Source: Bacillota bacterium
GTDB lineage: Bacteria > Bacillota > Clostridia > Lachnospirales > Lachnospiraceae
DNA: 64,000 bases
Assembly (NCBI GenBank): GCA_023439505.1
Contig: JAEXNR010000024.1
Span: 1-64,000 of the forward strand
Direction of reading: 5' to 3'
Shown: piece by piece, positions 52,403 to 61,485 of the stretch
How positions within the stretch are numbered: the first letter of the stretch is position 1
How the letters are laid out: the number at the start of each line of letters is the position of its first letter
Translations under genes and position numbers: made by a program
Notes under the pieces: generated by a model
Told to the model about the DNA's origin: nothing
Seen by the model: only the letters and a program-made list of their open reading frames with translations
Database searches by the model: none

Positions 52403-53731
52403 TTACTCTGCAGCATCCTGAGCCTGCTGAATGACACGATACATAATATCCTTTTGCAGCATGCCAGGTGCATATCCCACAATATTTCCGTTTTTGTCAA
52501 TTAAAAATGTTGTTGGAAAGGAAGAAATGTAATATTGCGATAAAATGTCCCCGGTTTCATCAAAGAGTACGGGGAAGGTATAATCATGATCCTCCAAATA
52601 AGAGATGATTTTGTCCTCCGATACATCCTGATTAAATGGATAGGATGTACTTTGCGGGTTGGCAACCCCTAAGATTATAATATCATCCTGGTTCTGGTTA
52701 TATTCCTGGTATAATGCTTCAATATCCGGCATCTCTTTCTGACAGGGTGTGCACCAGGTGGCCCAAAAGTTCAGAAAAACAACCTTACCTTTATAATCAG
52801 ACAGGGTATGGGGATTTCCATACTGATCTGTCAGAGTAAAGTCCGGGGCCAAAACAACCTTTTCATCCTCTTTTACAGAGTCGGTATCCTGTGAAACATC
52901 AGGGGCGATACTGGGAGTGGGATTTTCTTCTGGCACCCTTGTGGGGAGAGGGGTGGGAATAAAGTTATTGGAGTTATTTGAGATTTTAGGAAAGGATTCA
53001 GGGCTAACCGAATTTAGATATTTTGAGAAGCCATTCATCCATCCGGAGAAGACCATGAAGCCGATGAGAATCAGAATAAATCCTCCGGCTTTCACCGTAT
53101 ATTTTAATAATCGCTGGTGCTTCTTTAGAAAATTTAATGCCTGTGTCGTAAATAACCCAAGCAGCAGGAAGGGAAGGGTAAATCCCAATGTATAAAGCAG
53201 GACAAGTAAATTTCCTTCCAAAGAGTTCCCGGCTCCCGATGCCATAATCAGGACGGAAGACAGTGCCGGTCCAATACAGGGTGTCCATGCAAAACTGAAA
53301 GTAAAACCCATGAGAAAAGCGAGTACCGGATTAATACTGCTTTCTCCTAATCGGAAGGGAAGCTTTCTTTCCTTTTGCAGTAAATTAAAACTCAGGAAAC
53401 CGATCTGATGAAGACCAAAGATAATAATAACGATACCGCCAATCCGTGTAAAAAGCATCTGATGACTTTGAAAGAAAAGACCCAGAGCAGTAAAGGTCAT
53501 TCCCAGAATAAAGAATGCAAAGGAGATACCAAGCACAAAAAGGAGCGTATGAAAAAATACCTTTTTTGTCTGATACGTAAGATTGCCATGGTCATCTGAT
53601 TTCTTTGCATTACCTGCCAGATAACTCATATAGACAGGGATTAAGGGAATGACGCAAGGAGAAAAAAAGGATAATAAACCTTCCACAAACACCAGGATAA
53701 AGCTAAGATTTATATTTCGTAAAGCATCCAT
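52403..53731 (-). CDS. CcdA-TlpA fusion thiol-redox protein
   Basis: Residues 1-260 form a CcdA/DsbD-type membrane domain with about seven helices and the paired cysteines in FFSPCVIPLIP (Cys26) and FAWTPCIGPAL. After a Ser/Pro-rich linker comes an extracytoplasmic thioredoxin/AhpC-TSA-like TlpA domain with FWATWCTPCQKEMP. Electrons would pass from cytoplasmic thioredoxin through the membrane cysteines to the outer thioredoxin domain, then to spore-coat or other exported proteins. AAGGAGG is ten bases before the ATG at 53731. The longer frame to 53902 runs into an intergenic repeat and is not used. Confidence 0.9.
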   Translation of the reverse strand: MDALRNINLSFILVFVEGLLSFFSPCVIPLIPVYMSYLAGNAKKSDDHGNLTYQTKKVFFHTLLFVLGISFAFFILGMTFTALGLFFQSHQMLFTRIGGIVIIIFGLHQIGFLSFNLLQKERKLPFRLGESSINPVLAFLMGFTFSFAWTPCIGPALSSVLIMASGAGNSLEGNLLVLLYTLGFTLPFLLLGLFTTQALNFLKKHQRLLKYTVKAGGFILILIGFMVFSGWMNGFSKYLNSVSPESFPKISNNSNNFIPTPLPTRVPEENPTPSIAPDVSQDTDSVKEDEKVVLAPDFTLTDQYGNPHTLSDYKGKVVFLNFWATWCTPCQKEMPDIEALYQEYNQNQDDIIILGVANPQSTSYPFNQDVSEDKIISYLEDHDYTFPVLFDETGDILSQYYISSFPTTFLIDKNGNIVGYAPGMLQKDIMYRVIQQAQDAAE

Positions 53732-53813
53732 TATAATCATTCCTCCTTCTAATTTTATTTTAGCATAGATAGGATAAAGATCCAATATCATTTCTGACAT
53801 GATCCGGGCGAAC

Positions 53814-53849
53814 GGCCATGAATATGATTTCGACAAAGAGTTCCGAAGC
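53814..53849 (+). repeat. Dispersed intergenic repeat, copy B
   Basis: Its first 24 bases are identical to 43045-43068 and the following CCGAAGC (53843-53849) has the same spacing, with only the five bases between them different. It is joined directly to the first of two 47-bp tandem repeats in the divergent ccdA/marR gap. Confidence 0.7.
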
Positions 53850-53964
53850 ACGCATAAATTCAACGTGTGAATTAATTTTTTATAATTCACACTAACGTCC
53901 ACGCGTGCTACTTGCTCGCACGCATAAATTCAACGTGTGAATTAATTTTTTATAATTCACACTA
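53848..53964 (+). repeat. Two identical 47-bp repeats, each a hairpin
   Basis: Bases 53848-53894 and 53918-53964 are identical; the spacer is 23 bp and the period 70 bp. Each holds GTGTGAATTA (53865-53874) and TAATTCACAC (53883-53892), a perfect 10-bp stem with loop ATTTTTTA. They lie between divergent ccdA and marR and could be paired terminators or protein-binding sites. Confidence 0.85.
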
Positions 53965-53991
53965 TTTATATTGGAATAATTATAAATATAA

Positions 53992-54039
53992 TTGACATTT
54001 TTATAGATGGATGATAAAATAATTAAAAAATTTTAATTA
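53992..54039 (+). promoter_or_regulatory. marR promoter with palindromic operator
   Basis: TTGACA (53992-53997), a 17-bp spacer and TAAAAT (54015-54020) are followed by TAATTAAAA-AA-TTTTAATTA (54020-54039), a perfect 9-bp inverted repeat just after the -10. It is suited to autorepression by the MarR protein. Operator identity is inferred. Confidence 0.7.
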
Positions 54040-54060
54040 ATTCTGTCAGGGGGTCGTATT

Positions 54061-54486
54061 ATGTTGGAAAAAGAATTTGAGAGACTATATTATAAGTTCA
54101 GAGACAACTATTGCAAGAATTTATTTTCCAGTGTCAATCAGGAAGAAGATAGCTTAAGTCCCACAGAATCCTACTGCGTAGAGGCAATTTTTCTTATGGA
54201 TCGACCTACAATCCGCGAGTTTGCAGATTACATTAATATCTCACAGCCCAATGCAACTTATCGACTGGGTAACCTGATCGATAAAGGATATATCAGAAAA
54301 GTAATCTCCGAAAAGGATAAAAGAGAATATTATCTGGAGGTTACGGATAAATTTTTAAACTCTTACGGTGCAAATGCCTCTTTTCAAATGAAGATGGTAA
54401 CTGGGATAAAGGAAAGATTCAGCGAAGAAGAGGTAACATTATTGGAGAAAATGATTAAGACCGTTGTTGATGAGATCATAAGCTAG
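54061..54486 (+). CDS. MarR-family regulator
   Basis: A 141-aa winged-helix regulator with MDRPTIREFADYINISQPNATYRLGNLIDKGYI as recognition helix and the wing EKDKREYYLEVT. CAGGGGGTCGT precedes the ATG. DegV follows 68 bases later in the same direction and may be in its operon. No conserved oxidant-sensing Cys is apparent. Ligand unknown. Confidence 0.88.
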   Translation: MLEKEFERLYYKFRDNYCKNLFSSVNQEEDSLSPTESYCVEAIFLMDRPTIREFADYINISQPNATYRLGNLIDKGYIRKVISEKDKREYYLEVTDKFLNSYGANASFQMKMVTGIKERFSEEEVTLLEKMIKTVVDEIIS

Positions 54487-54554
54487 ACGGAGATTGTATT
54501 TCAAAGCAGATGAGCGCGGGTGAGATCATATGAAAAAGAGAAAGGAAGCAGATT

Positions 54555-55400
54555 ATGGGGATTAGAATTATTACCGATTCAACGTCGGATATCAGTTTGG
54601 AGGATGCAAAGAAACTTGATATTAACATTGTACCGTTAAAGGTTATATTCGGAGATAGAGAGTACAAAGAGGGGATAGAGATTACCTTGGATGGTTTCTA
54701 TAAAAAACTGGTTGAGTCGGAAAAGCTGCCAACAACATCCCAGCCTTCGCCAGAGGATTTTCTTGTGCATTTTAAAGAAGCAAAGCAAGCCGGAGATAGT
54801 GTGATTGTATTATTAATTGCCGGAAAATTAAGCGGGACGCTGCAAAGTGCCATGATAGCGAAAGATATGCTGGACGATTCGGACATTTATATCATCGACA
54901 GTCTGAATGCTACGCTGGGGCTTCGATTATTGGTAGAACAGGCTGTCAAGATGAGAAATTCAGGACATACAGTCACAGAGATTGTTACTGAGTTGGAGAT
55001 ATTAAAAGAAAGAATCGTATTCCTGGCTGTTGTTGATACCCTGGAATATCTGCATAAGGGAGGACGCCTGTCTAGATCTTCTGCTATTCTTGGCACCCTT
55101 CTAAAATTTAAGCCGGTACTTCATCTAAAGGATGGCGTGATTGGGGTAGTTGGCAAAGAAAGAGGCACAAACAAGGCAATCAACTTTGTACTGGAGCAGA
55201 TGAAGGAGCTTGGGGAGGTTGATGAGAATTATCCTCTTGTTCTTGGATTTACCGCAGAGGATTCCAAATGTCTGATGCTAAAGGAAAAACTAATGGACAA
55301 ATATCCGATGATAAATCCTCCTCTATATCCGGTGGGGTGTGTGGTTGGTACCCACCTGGGTCCCGGAGGCAGTTTACTCTCCTATATCAGGAAGAAATAG
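54555..55400 (+). CDS. DegV-family fatty-acid-binding protein
   Basis: A 281-aa DegV fold: the start IRIITDSTSDISLEDAKKLDI and the LIAGKLSGTLQSA segment contact the fatty-acid carboxylate, and the C-terminal half has FLAVVDTLEYLHKGGRLS. DegV/FakB proteins hand fatty acids to the kinase FakA for phosphorylation and membrane lipid synthesis. FakA is not nearby. The ATG follows AAAGGAAGCAGATT. Confidence 0.92.
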   Translation: MGIRIITDSTSDISLEDAKKLDINIVPLKVIFGDREYKEGIEITLDGFYKKLVESEKLPTTSQPSPEDFLVHFKEAKQAGDSVIVLLIAGKLSGTLQSAMIAKDMLDDSDIYIIDSLNATLGLRLLVEQAVKMRNSGHTVTEIVTELEILKERIVFLAVVDTLEYLHKGGRLSRSSAILGTLLKFKPVLHLKDGVIGVVGKERGTNKAINFVLEQMKELGEVDENYPLVLGFTAEDSKCLMLKEKLMDKYPMINPPLYPVGCVVGTHLGPGGSLLSYIRKK

Positions 55401-55476
55401 ACGTGGGAATTTAAAACAATTAGAGATACGCGTATCATAAATTAACGTATACCGGCAATAAAATATATGGTGTCAA

Positions 55477-55520
55477 AAGGCTGAGGGGTTTGGATTAAAC
55501 AAGCTGCCTCAGTCTTTTTT
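55477..55520 (+). terminator. Terminator after degV
   Basis: AAGGCTGAGG (55477-55486) pairs with CCTCAGTCTT (55507-55516, one mismatch), then a T-run. Confidence 0.8.
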
Positions 55521-55697
55521 ATCGAAGATCCAGCTATTTGATAACAATCTTCTATAAATGCATAGGAAATGCAAAGGGTACTTATTGTGCCAGCTAAAAA
55601 ATGACGAACGCTATAAATATATGAATCCAGGAATAGGAATAGTTACCATATATTACGTATATATGAATTAAATATTACATAAATATTAAATTTGTAT

Positions 55698-55726
55698 TTG
55701 ACAAATTAACAAATATGTAATATACT
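55698..55726 (+). promoter_or_regulatory. Promoter of the PG-binding gene
   Basis: TTGACA (55698-55703), a 17-bp spacer and TATACT (55721-55726) form a near-perfect promoter 49 bases before the ATG. The upstream 150 bases are very AT-rich, like an UP element. Confidence 0.82.
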
Positions 55727-55774
55727 CCATCCATAGATAAAATTTTACAGTTTAAAAGGAATGGAGAACAGATT

Positions 55775-56596
55775 ATGAGAAACAAAAGCTTCCTAAGAAT
55801 GACAGCCCTATGTTTAACGGTTTTTTTAACTTTATCCCCGGTTACAGCATCAGCAGCGACCTTGCAGATAGGAAGCAGGGGAACACAAGTAAAGAATGTT
55901 CAGACAGCTCTTATGGATTTGGGATATTTTAATTATCAGAAAGCTACCGGCTATTACGGTACGATTACAAAAGATGCGATTATTCAATTCCAGAAGGATT
56001 GTGGATTAGATCCGGATGGAATCTATGGTAAATTGACGAAAGATGCGTTGGCAGAGCAATCGGATCAACCTTCGGTCAAGAGTATGTCATTGGCAAAATC
56101 AGCAGATACGGGATTTAGTGGCACCTTAGATTGGTTTAACAGTGTACAGTATCTGCTTCCAAGAAAAAGTAACGCTCTCATTACGGATGTGGAGACAGGA
56201 TTGACCTTCGAGGTGAAAAGAACCTATGGAACCAACCATGCGGATGTGGAACCATTAACCAAGGCGGATGCAGCCGTGATAAAGAAGCTCTGGAACGGTT
56301 GGAGCTGGGATCATCGGGCAGTGGTGGTGCAATTTGGAGACTATACCCTGGCAGCTTCAATGGCAGGGATGCCTCATGCCGGAGTTGATTCGGCAACTGC
56401 AGATCGGATGGTAAGCAATCGAAGTGCTGATTATGGTTATGGAACTAATTTAGATGCAGTTAAAAATAACGGTGTCAGCGGTGTTTTTGATCTGCATTTT
56501 AAGAATAGCAGATCTCATAATACCAATCAGGTGAGCTCTGCTCATCAGGCAATGGTAAAAAAAGCAGCGAAATACATCGAGGATATGGGATTATAG
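55775..56596 (+). CDS. Secreted peptidoglycan-binding protein
   Basis: A signal peptide (cut near ASAAT) precedes a PG_binding_1 domain (LQIGSRGTQVKNVQTALMDLGYF and ITKDAIIQFQKDCGLDPDGIYG). A C-terminal domain of about 150 residues contains WSWDHRAVVVQ, HAGVDS and LHFKNSRSHNTN; conserved His and Asp suggest a hydrolase, but I do not know its family. Product 273 aa, acting on the cell wall. AAGGAATGGAGAAC precedes the ATG. Confidence 0.82.
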   Translation: MRNKSFLRMTALCLTVFLTLSPVTASAATLQIGSRGTQVKNVQTALMDLGYFNYQKATGYYGTITKDAIIQFQKDCGLDPDGIYGKLTKDALAEQSDQPSVKSMSLAKSADTGFSGTLDWFNSVQYLLPRKSNALITDVETGLTFEVKRTYGTNHADVEPLTKADAAVIKKLWNGWSWDHRAVVVQFGDYTLAASMAGMPHAGVDSATADRMVSNRSADYGYGTNLDAVKNNGVSGVFDLHFKNSRSHNTNQVSSAHQAMVKKAAKYIEDMGL

Positions 56597-56682
56597 GTCT
56601 GCAGCTTATTTTGAGATAGTTATCAGTTAAGATAAGGTGAAAGGTCACTGCAGAAATACTTGGTCAACAGGAGCTACCTCTT

Positions 56683-57039
56683 CTAGTCGAAAACATCAAT
56701 ACAAATTTTTCGTATATTTGTCATATACGGAGCTCCATGGATGGGTTTATAAATTTCTATGATCATGAGGTCTGAACAAAGTATGGGGGAAGCATCCGGA
56801 TATGCGATACATAAAAACCGGTATTTGATTCCGTATTGTGCCTCTTTTGCTATGGCAAAGGGAAGATAATGACAATAATCACAATAATTGCATATCACAT
56901 TGTGAAAGAGTAATACCTCATATGATGAGATATCTGGGATATAATACCATTGCTTCAACAAGCTGTGTTTACCTCCCGAATGGATATTACTACAGTATAT
57001 GCTGCATATTGAAATGTTCCAGCAGATTATATGTACCAA
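56683..57039 (-). pseudogene. Possible remnant of a thiol-type domain
   Basis: A minus-strand frame without a credible start or ribosome site contains CNYCDYCHYLP, an IAKEAQYGIKYRF stretch and an IYKPIHGAPYMTN end. This weakly resembles a C-terminal thioredoxin-like (YoaP-type) domain. It could be chance. The rest of the 56597-57137 gap shows no gene that I can support. Confidence 0.25.
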
Positions 57040-57137
57040 AAAATAGTAAGTTTGTACCTTGGAGTGCGCAGGTAAGAACTTACATGTGAATGATTCTAAA
57101 TATAGTTACATAGGTAGTTGTCCCGTTACAAGATACG

Positions 57138-57202
57138 AAAATCATCAGGTGGTTGTAAAATTCGATATTAGAATCGGGTTTACAACCACCTGATGATTTT
57201 TT
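57138..57202. terminator. Large hairpin at the 3' end of the DUF255 gene
   Basis: The arms 57138-57159 and 57179-57200 pair perfectly over about 22 bp (core ATCATCAGGTGGTTGTAAA), with an inner partial stem in the loop. The plus strand ends in T6. It overlaps the stop of the minus-strand gene, which ends just at 57201. Confidence 0.8.
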
Positions 57203-59270
57203 ATCTGGCTTGTGCTGCTTCTGGTAATAAATGATTACTGGGTGATAAACAACTATGATTTTCACATATATAATAAGTGGTTTTATCATTTACCATTTGA
57301 TACGCTGAAACATAATCCGCGATTTTTCCAAGCGATTGTGCATTCTCCCTGGTTTTAACTAATACAACGGTATTTGGTTCATAGTGTTTTGCGAGATATT
57401 CCCTCAATTCTTCGAAGGTCTCATTTTCTCTTGCAACGCAGATGATTTCTTTTGAGGGGTAAAGTTCATTAATGAATGCCATCAGTGAAAAACAGTAGCC
57501 GGAGGGATAATCTTTCACTGCACCGGCAAGAAATCGTAGATGCATGTCAGCATAATGCTGATATCTGGGATTGGCGGTAAGCTTGTATAACCGTTCCAGA
57601 ACATAACCGGCGACAGAATTGCCGGAGGGAACGGCACCGTCATAAACCTCTTTCGGCCGATACATTAATGGCTCTGCCTCACTGGAATTTAAAAAGAAAC
57701 CACTATTTTTCTCGTCCCAAAAAAGCTCCAGCATCTGGTCGGTAATTTCAGCCGCAAGTTTTAAATAGTCAATTTCAAATGTTGTCTCATAAACAGAAAG
57801 TAATGCCATCGCATAAAAAGCATAATCATCCAAATGGCCATGGAAGGCAGCTTCACCTTCACGGTATCTGACAAAGAGACGGCCATTTTGATCGGTTAGA
57901 CTGGTGCGAAGAAATTCAATAGCCCTTTTGGCGGTATCGGCATATTTTTCCTTTTTTAAGATTTTTGCGGCCTTGGCATAAGCAGTAATCATTAGCGCAT
58001 TCCAGGAGGTGAGAATCTTATCATCTTTATGAAGCTGAGATCGGGTCAGACGATAAGAATAAACCTTATCACATAAGCGCAGAATCTTTTCGTTATCCGG
58101 TTTTATATCATCATTATGAATCAGATTCGGGATGGAAGCTCCCTCAAAATTTCCATGCTTTGTTATATCAAAATATTGATTAAAGTGGGAGGCATCCTCA
58201 TTCTCCAGGATAGAAGAGATCTCTTCCGGTGTAAAAATATAGTATTTTCCTTCACGTCCTTCACTATCTGCGTCCTGGGCACAGTAGAAGCCGCCCTCTG
58301 CACAGGTCATCTCACGATCGATATAGTTTAAAACTTGTTCTGAAACAGACTGATATAAGGGGTTTTTCGTATACTGGTAAGCTTCCAGATAGGTGATTGC
58401 GAGCAGAGCATTGTCATAGAGCATTTTCTCAAAATGTGGTACCAGCCATTTCGCGTCGGTGGAGTATCTTGAAAAGCCATATCCGATATGATCGTAGATC
58501 CCACCCCGGTACATACTCTTTAAAGTGGTCTCCGCCATGAATAGAGAGAATTCATCAGCTTCCAGGCTTGCATATTGAAGCAGGAACATAAGATTATGGG
58601 GAGTGGGAAATTTAGGCTCATTGCCAAAACCACCGTAATCATGATCAAAATTCTGTTTTAATTGAGTTACAGCAAGAGAAATTAGATCCTTTGATACCGT
58701 ACCGGAATCGGATCTCTTCTCATATTGATGTTTCATAATATTGGCGAGCTTTGTTCCTGTCAGTACCAGATCTTCTTTCGTATCCTCCCATTCGTTATGA
58801 ACCTGAGTTAACAGATCCATCAATCCAAGCATTCCATATCTTGTACTTTTGGGTATATAGGTTGCGGTAAAGAACGGCTTCTGATCCCAGGTCATAAGGA
58901 TGGTGAGCGGCCAGCCACCGTGTCCGGTGAAGGTTTGGCAAACTGTCATATAGATGGTATCAATATCCGGACGTTCTTCCTTATCCACTTTTATACTCAC
59001 AAAATGCTCATTGAGCAGAGCGGCAACCTCTTCATCTTCAAAACATTCATGTGCCATGACATGGCACCAATGACAGGTGGAATAACCGATGGAGAGGAAG
59101 ATTGGTTTATTTTCTTCCTTTGCTTTTTTGAAGGCTTCGTCACCCCAGGGATACCATTTGACCGGGTTATAAGCGTGTTGCAAGAGGTATGGGGATTTTT
59201 CATCAATCAATTTATTCGGGATTCGTGTTGTTCCTTGCCCCTTATTTGTTACATGTTCGGTAGTATTCAT
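57201..59270 (-). CDS. DUF255 thioredoxin/glycosidase-like protein (YyaL)
   Basis: A 689-aa protein of the YyaL/SPATA20 family. The N-terminal thioredoxin-like domain has GYSTCHWCHVMAHECFED, and a six-hairpin glycosidase-like domain follows with GGWPLT, GFSRYSTDAKWLVPHFEKML and AQDADSEGREGKYY. B. subtilis YyaL is poorly understood. GGAG sits seven bases before the ATG at 59270; the GTG at 59276 is too close. Cytoplasmic; function unknown. Confidence 0.85.
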   Translation of the reverse strand: MNTTEHVTNKGQGTTRIPNKLIDEKSPYLLQHAYNPVKWYPWGDEAFKKAKEENKPIFLSIGYSTCHWCHVMAHECFEDEEVAALLNEHFVSIKVDKEERPDIDTIYMTVCQTFTGHGGWPLTILMTWDQKPFFTATYIPKSTRYGMLGLMDLLTQVHNEWEDTKEDLVLTGTKLANIMKHQYEKRSDSGTVSKDLISLAVTQLKQNFDHDYGGFGNEPKFPTPHNLMFLLQYASLEADEFSLFMAETTLKSMYRGGIYDHIGYGFSRYSTDAKWLVPHFEKMLYDNALLAITYLEAYQYTKNPLYQSVSEQVLNYIDREMTCAEGGFYCAQDADSEGREGKYYIFTPEEISSILENEDASHFNQYFDITKHGNFEGASIPNLIHNDDIKPDNEKILRLCDKVYSYRLTRSQLHKDDKILTSWNALMITAYAKAAKILKKEKYADTAKRAIEFLRTSLTDQNGRLFVRYREGEAAFHGHLDDYAFYAMALLSVYETTFEIDYLKLAAEITDQMLELFWDEKNSGFFLNSSEAEPLMYRPKEVYDGAVPSGNSVAGYVLERLYKLTANPRYQHYADMHLRFLAGAVKDYPSGYCFSLMAFINELYPSKEIICVARENETFEELREYLAKHYEPNTVVLVKTRENAQSLGKIADYVSAYQMVNDKTTYYICENHSCLSPSNHLLPEAAQAR

Positions 59271-59421
59271 AGACACACTCCTTATTGGAAAATTTGTTTA
59301 TACAAGTAAACTTATTTAATTATTATGCCAATTAGGGGTGGAGATTATTTAGATGGAAATTATTAAGATTAAGAAATTGCACTCATATAAATTTTATGAA
59401 GTACAACAACTTCTGACTATA

Positions 59422-59690
59422 CTAAATTGCTTCTTCAACCAAAGCAACATCATTGCTATCATTACTTTTTTGAGTCAGTGATGAAGCAAGTTCCAATAAT
59501 AAACCGCTATGATTAGGATGTAGTTTTAATATCAAATCTGTTGAGTATATAAGATACGTCTGACTTCCATAATTTTGGACTCATCATTTTCATCATCAAT
59601 TACAACATAGTAGATAATAAAGTTTTTAACATATATGCGGTAGTAAGGGTGTTTGCTTTCTTTAACGGATGAATATGCATCAAAACTCTA
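59422..59690 (-). pseudogene. Decayed ParE/RelE-type toxin gene
   Basis: On the minus strand the frame 59687-59532 reads KESKHPYYRIYVKNFIIYYV followed by DDENDES and IMEVRRILYT, the C-terminal half of a ParE/RelE toxin. It is cut by a TAG upstream (59690-59688) and a TGA downstream (59534-59532). A further frame, displaced by one base, continues to 59422. No antitoxin is intact. The rest of the 59271-59907 gap is AT-rich and apparently empty. Confidence 0.55.
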
Positions 59691-59907
59691 GGGATTTTTT
59701 AATCGGGTCATAATTGCAGTTGCTTTAATGCACATGGCACCAGTGCATTAGTTTAAATGCCAACAATTAATTAAATTTGAGCCATATCATTTGCCTTTGC
59801 TCTGTTAGATAATAATATTGGTATAGTAATATAATCGAAGGATGGATATGGTTTCCCTCCTTTTAAGTTGACAATAATAAAATATTACGATTTAACTACA
59901 TATCTCC

Positions 59908-60429
59908 TCATCCTAATAAATTTGAATTTAATCCTGTCTCAATATGATGTAATATCATATCAACAATTTCATCTTCCATCATGTCTATGCTTATAATCTG
60001 TTCAGAAAATAAATTAATAAAATCTTTTTCCTTCCACCATCTTTTAATCTCAGTTTCTCCAAAATCATTAGCATTTGGTTTTGACTTATGTCTATGTACC
60101 GTCTCTTCAAATGGAATGTCAAAATAATACGCATATATTCCATTGCCAAACTCATATTTTATTGTCTCAAACAACCTATAATACCATGAGAAATCTAAAA
60201 TACCTTCTAATATAACATAAGTACAATTTTCTCTTCCATACAAAATAAGGTGTATTAATAAGTCAACTACCTTTGTATCCACACCGTCTTTAACATATAA
60301 CATTTCTCGCCTTACTACATCTTGTGGAATAAGCAATGTACCATGTCCTAATTTTTTTTGCAATTTCTTTGAAATAGTCGTTTTTCCACTTCCCGAATTA
60401 CCCCTTAATATGATTATCTTTGGTTGCAT
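59908..60429 (-). CDS. P-loop kinase-like protein
   Basis: A 173-aa ATPase/kinase fold: RGNSGSGKTTISKKL is the P-loop and VILEGILDF a Walker B-like strand. It resembles zeta-toxin/uridine-kinase-like small-molecule kinases. ATG at 60429 with AAGGAG upstream on the minus strand. It lies beside the toxin remnant, but I see no antitoxin. Substrate unknown. Confidence 0.65.
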   Translation of the reverse strand: MQPKIIILRGNSGSGKTTISKKLQKKLGHGTLLIPQDVVRREMLYVKDGVDTKVVDLLIHLILYGRENCTYVILEGILDFSWYYRLFETIKYEFGNGIYAYYFDIPFEETVHRHKSKPNANDFGETEIKRWWKEKDFINLFSEQIISIDMMEDEIVDMILHHIETGLNSNLLG

Positions 60430-60547
60430 TATATCTTAACTCCTTTTTGATTACTTAATTCGTAGCTGAAAACAATTGTGGATTTAATAATTGATATTAT
60501 TATATTAGCTAAATAAATATAGGCAGGAATTTAGTGAGGTTCAGGAT

Positions 60548-60652
60548 TCAGAACTTATTTGCTTTCAATATGTAGATAATACATTTATGTCCGTCCCATT
60601 TCATATTCGCCATTGTATTTTTAAAGATGCCTTGTGTGTATATATCTTTCAT
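60548..60652 (-). CDS. Very small ORF (34 aa)
   Basis: On the minus strand TTAGGAGAAAGTTT precedes the ATG at 60652. The product starts MKDIYTQGIFKNTMANMKWD and ends within 34 residues. It could be a small protein or the surviving 5' end of a lost gene. The remainder of 60430-60897 shows nothing that I can name. Confidence 0.3.
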   Translation of the reverse strand: MKDIYTQGIFKNTMANMKWDGHKCIIYILKANKF

Positions 60653-60897
60653 AAACTTTCTCCTAACGAACAAAATATAAATACTCTTTACAAATTATAT
60701 CATTGATAACAACAATTTCAACTAAATATCATTTGGGTGTAGTAATAAGATTGCCACCAGTGACAGGTACGGTTCCGCCTAATGCTAAAATCAGTAAAAA
60801 TTCCATTTTACATAAAAAAATGTTAAGATTAGGTCAGAAAACGTTTGCATCCTGCGAATATAACGATGAGTGATCACAGAAAGCGAGGGGCAGTGTA

Positions 60898-61485
60898 ATG
60901 AAGGATAGTGAACTGCTAAAGAAAATGACAACTGATCCGGACCGGGCGATGATAGATTTGATTGATCAATATACAGGACTGATTTACAGTATTATTTATT
61001 CCAGAATTTCCTCTGTAGGTTCGACAGAGGATGTAAAGGAAGGGATCAGTGATGTGTTTTTGGAGTTTTATCAGCAGAAAGAGCAGATTGATCTGTCCAA
61101 AGGTTCTGTCAAAGGATATCTGGCCGTTCTTGCCAAACATAAAGGAATTGATTTGTTTCGAAGGCTGAGCGGGGTCATAAGCCGTAATGTTTGTTTGGAT
61201 GAGATTTCGGAGCATTTGGTGGAGAGACAGAGCACACCGGAGCAGGTAACAATTCGTAAGGAACAAAGAGCAGGATTGCTTCAGGCAATAAGGACCCTGG
61301 GAGAACCGGATGAAGAGATCTTTATCAGAAAATATTATCTGGGTCAGAAGACGAAAGAAATCGCCGCACTATTAAAGCTGCGGGATAATACGGTGGATAA
61401 AAAAATATCGAGAGGCTTGAAGAAATTAAGAATTCTGCTGGAAGGAGATGAGAATGGTGTCAAAGAGCAAATATCCACAAAATAA
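60898..61485 (+). CDS. Sigma-70 family (ECF-like) sigma factor
   Basis: A 195-aa sigma factor: region 2 with DLIDQYTGLIYSIIYSRI and VKGYLAVLAKHKGIDLFRR, region 4 with DEEIFIRKYYLGQKTKEIAALLKLRDNTVDKKIS. GCGAGGGGCAGTGTA precedes the ATG. It overlaps the next gene by 32 bases; this coupling is typical of sigma/anti-sigma pairs. Its promoter set is unknown. Confidence 0.9.
   Translation: MKDSELLKKMTTDPDRAMIDLIDQYTGLIYSIIYSRISSVGSTEDVKEGISDVFLEFYQQKEQIDLSKGSVKGYLAVLAKHKGIDLFRRLSGVISRNVCLDEISEHLVERQSTPEQVTIRKEQRAGLLQAIRTLGEPDEEIFIRKYYLGQKTKEIAALLKLRDNTVDKKISRGLKKLRILLEGDENGVKEQISTK

Noticed and set aside
53848..53964. Two spaced repeats as a CRISPR array
   Set aside because: There are only two copies, 47 bp long with a 23-bp spacer and an AT-rich palindrome, and no cas genes.
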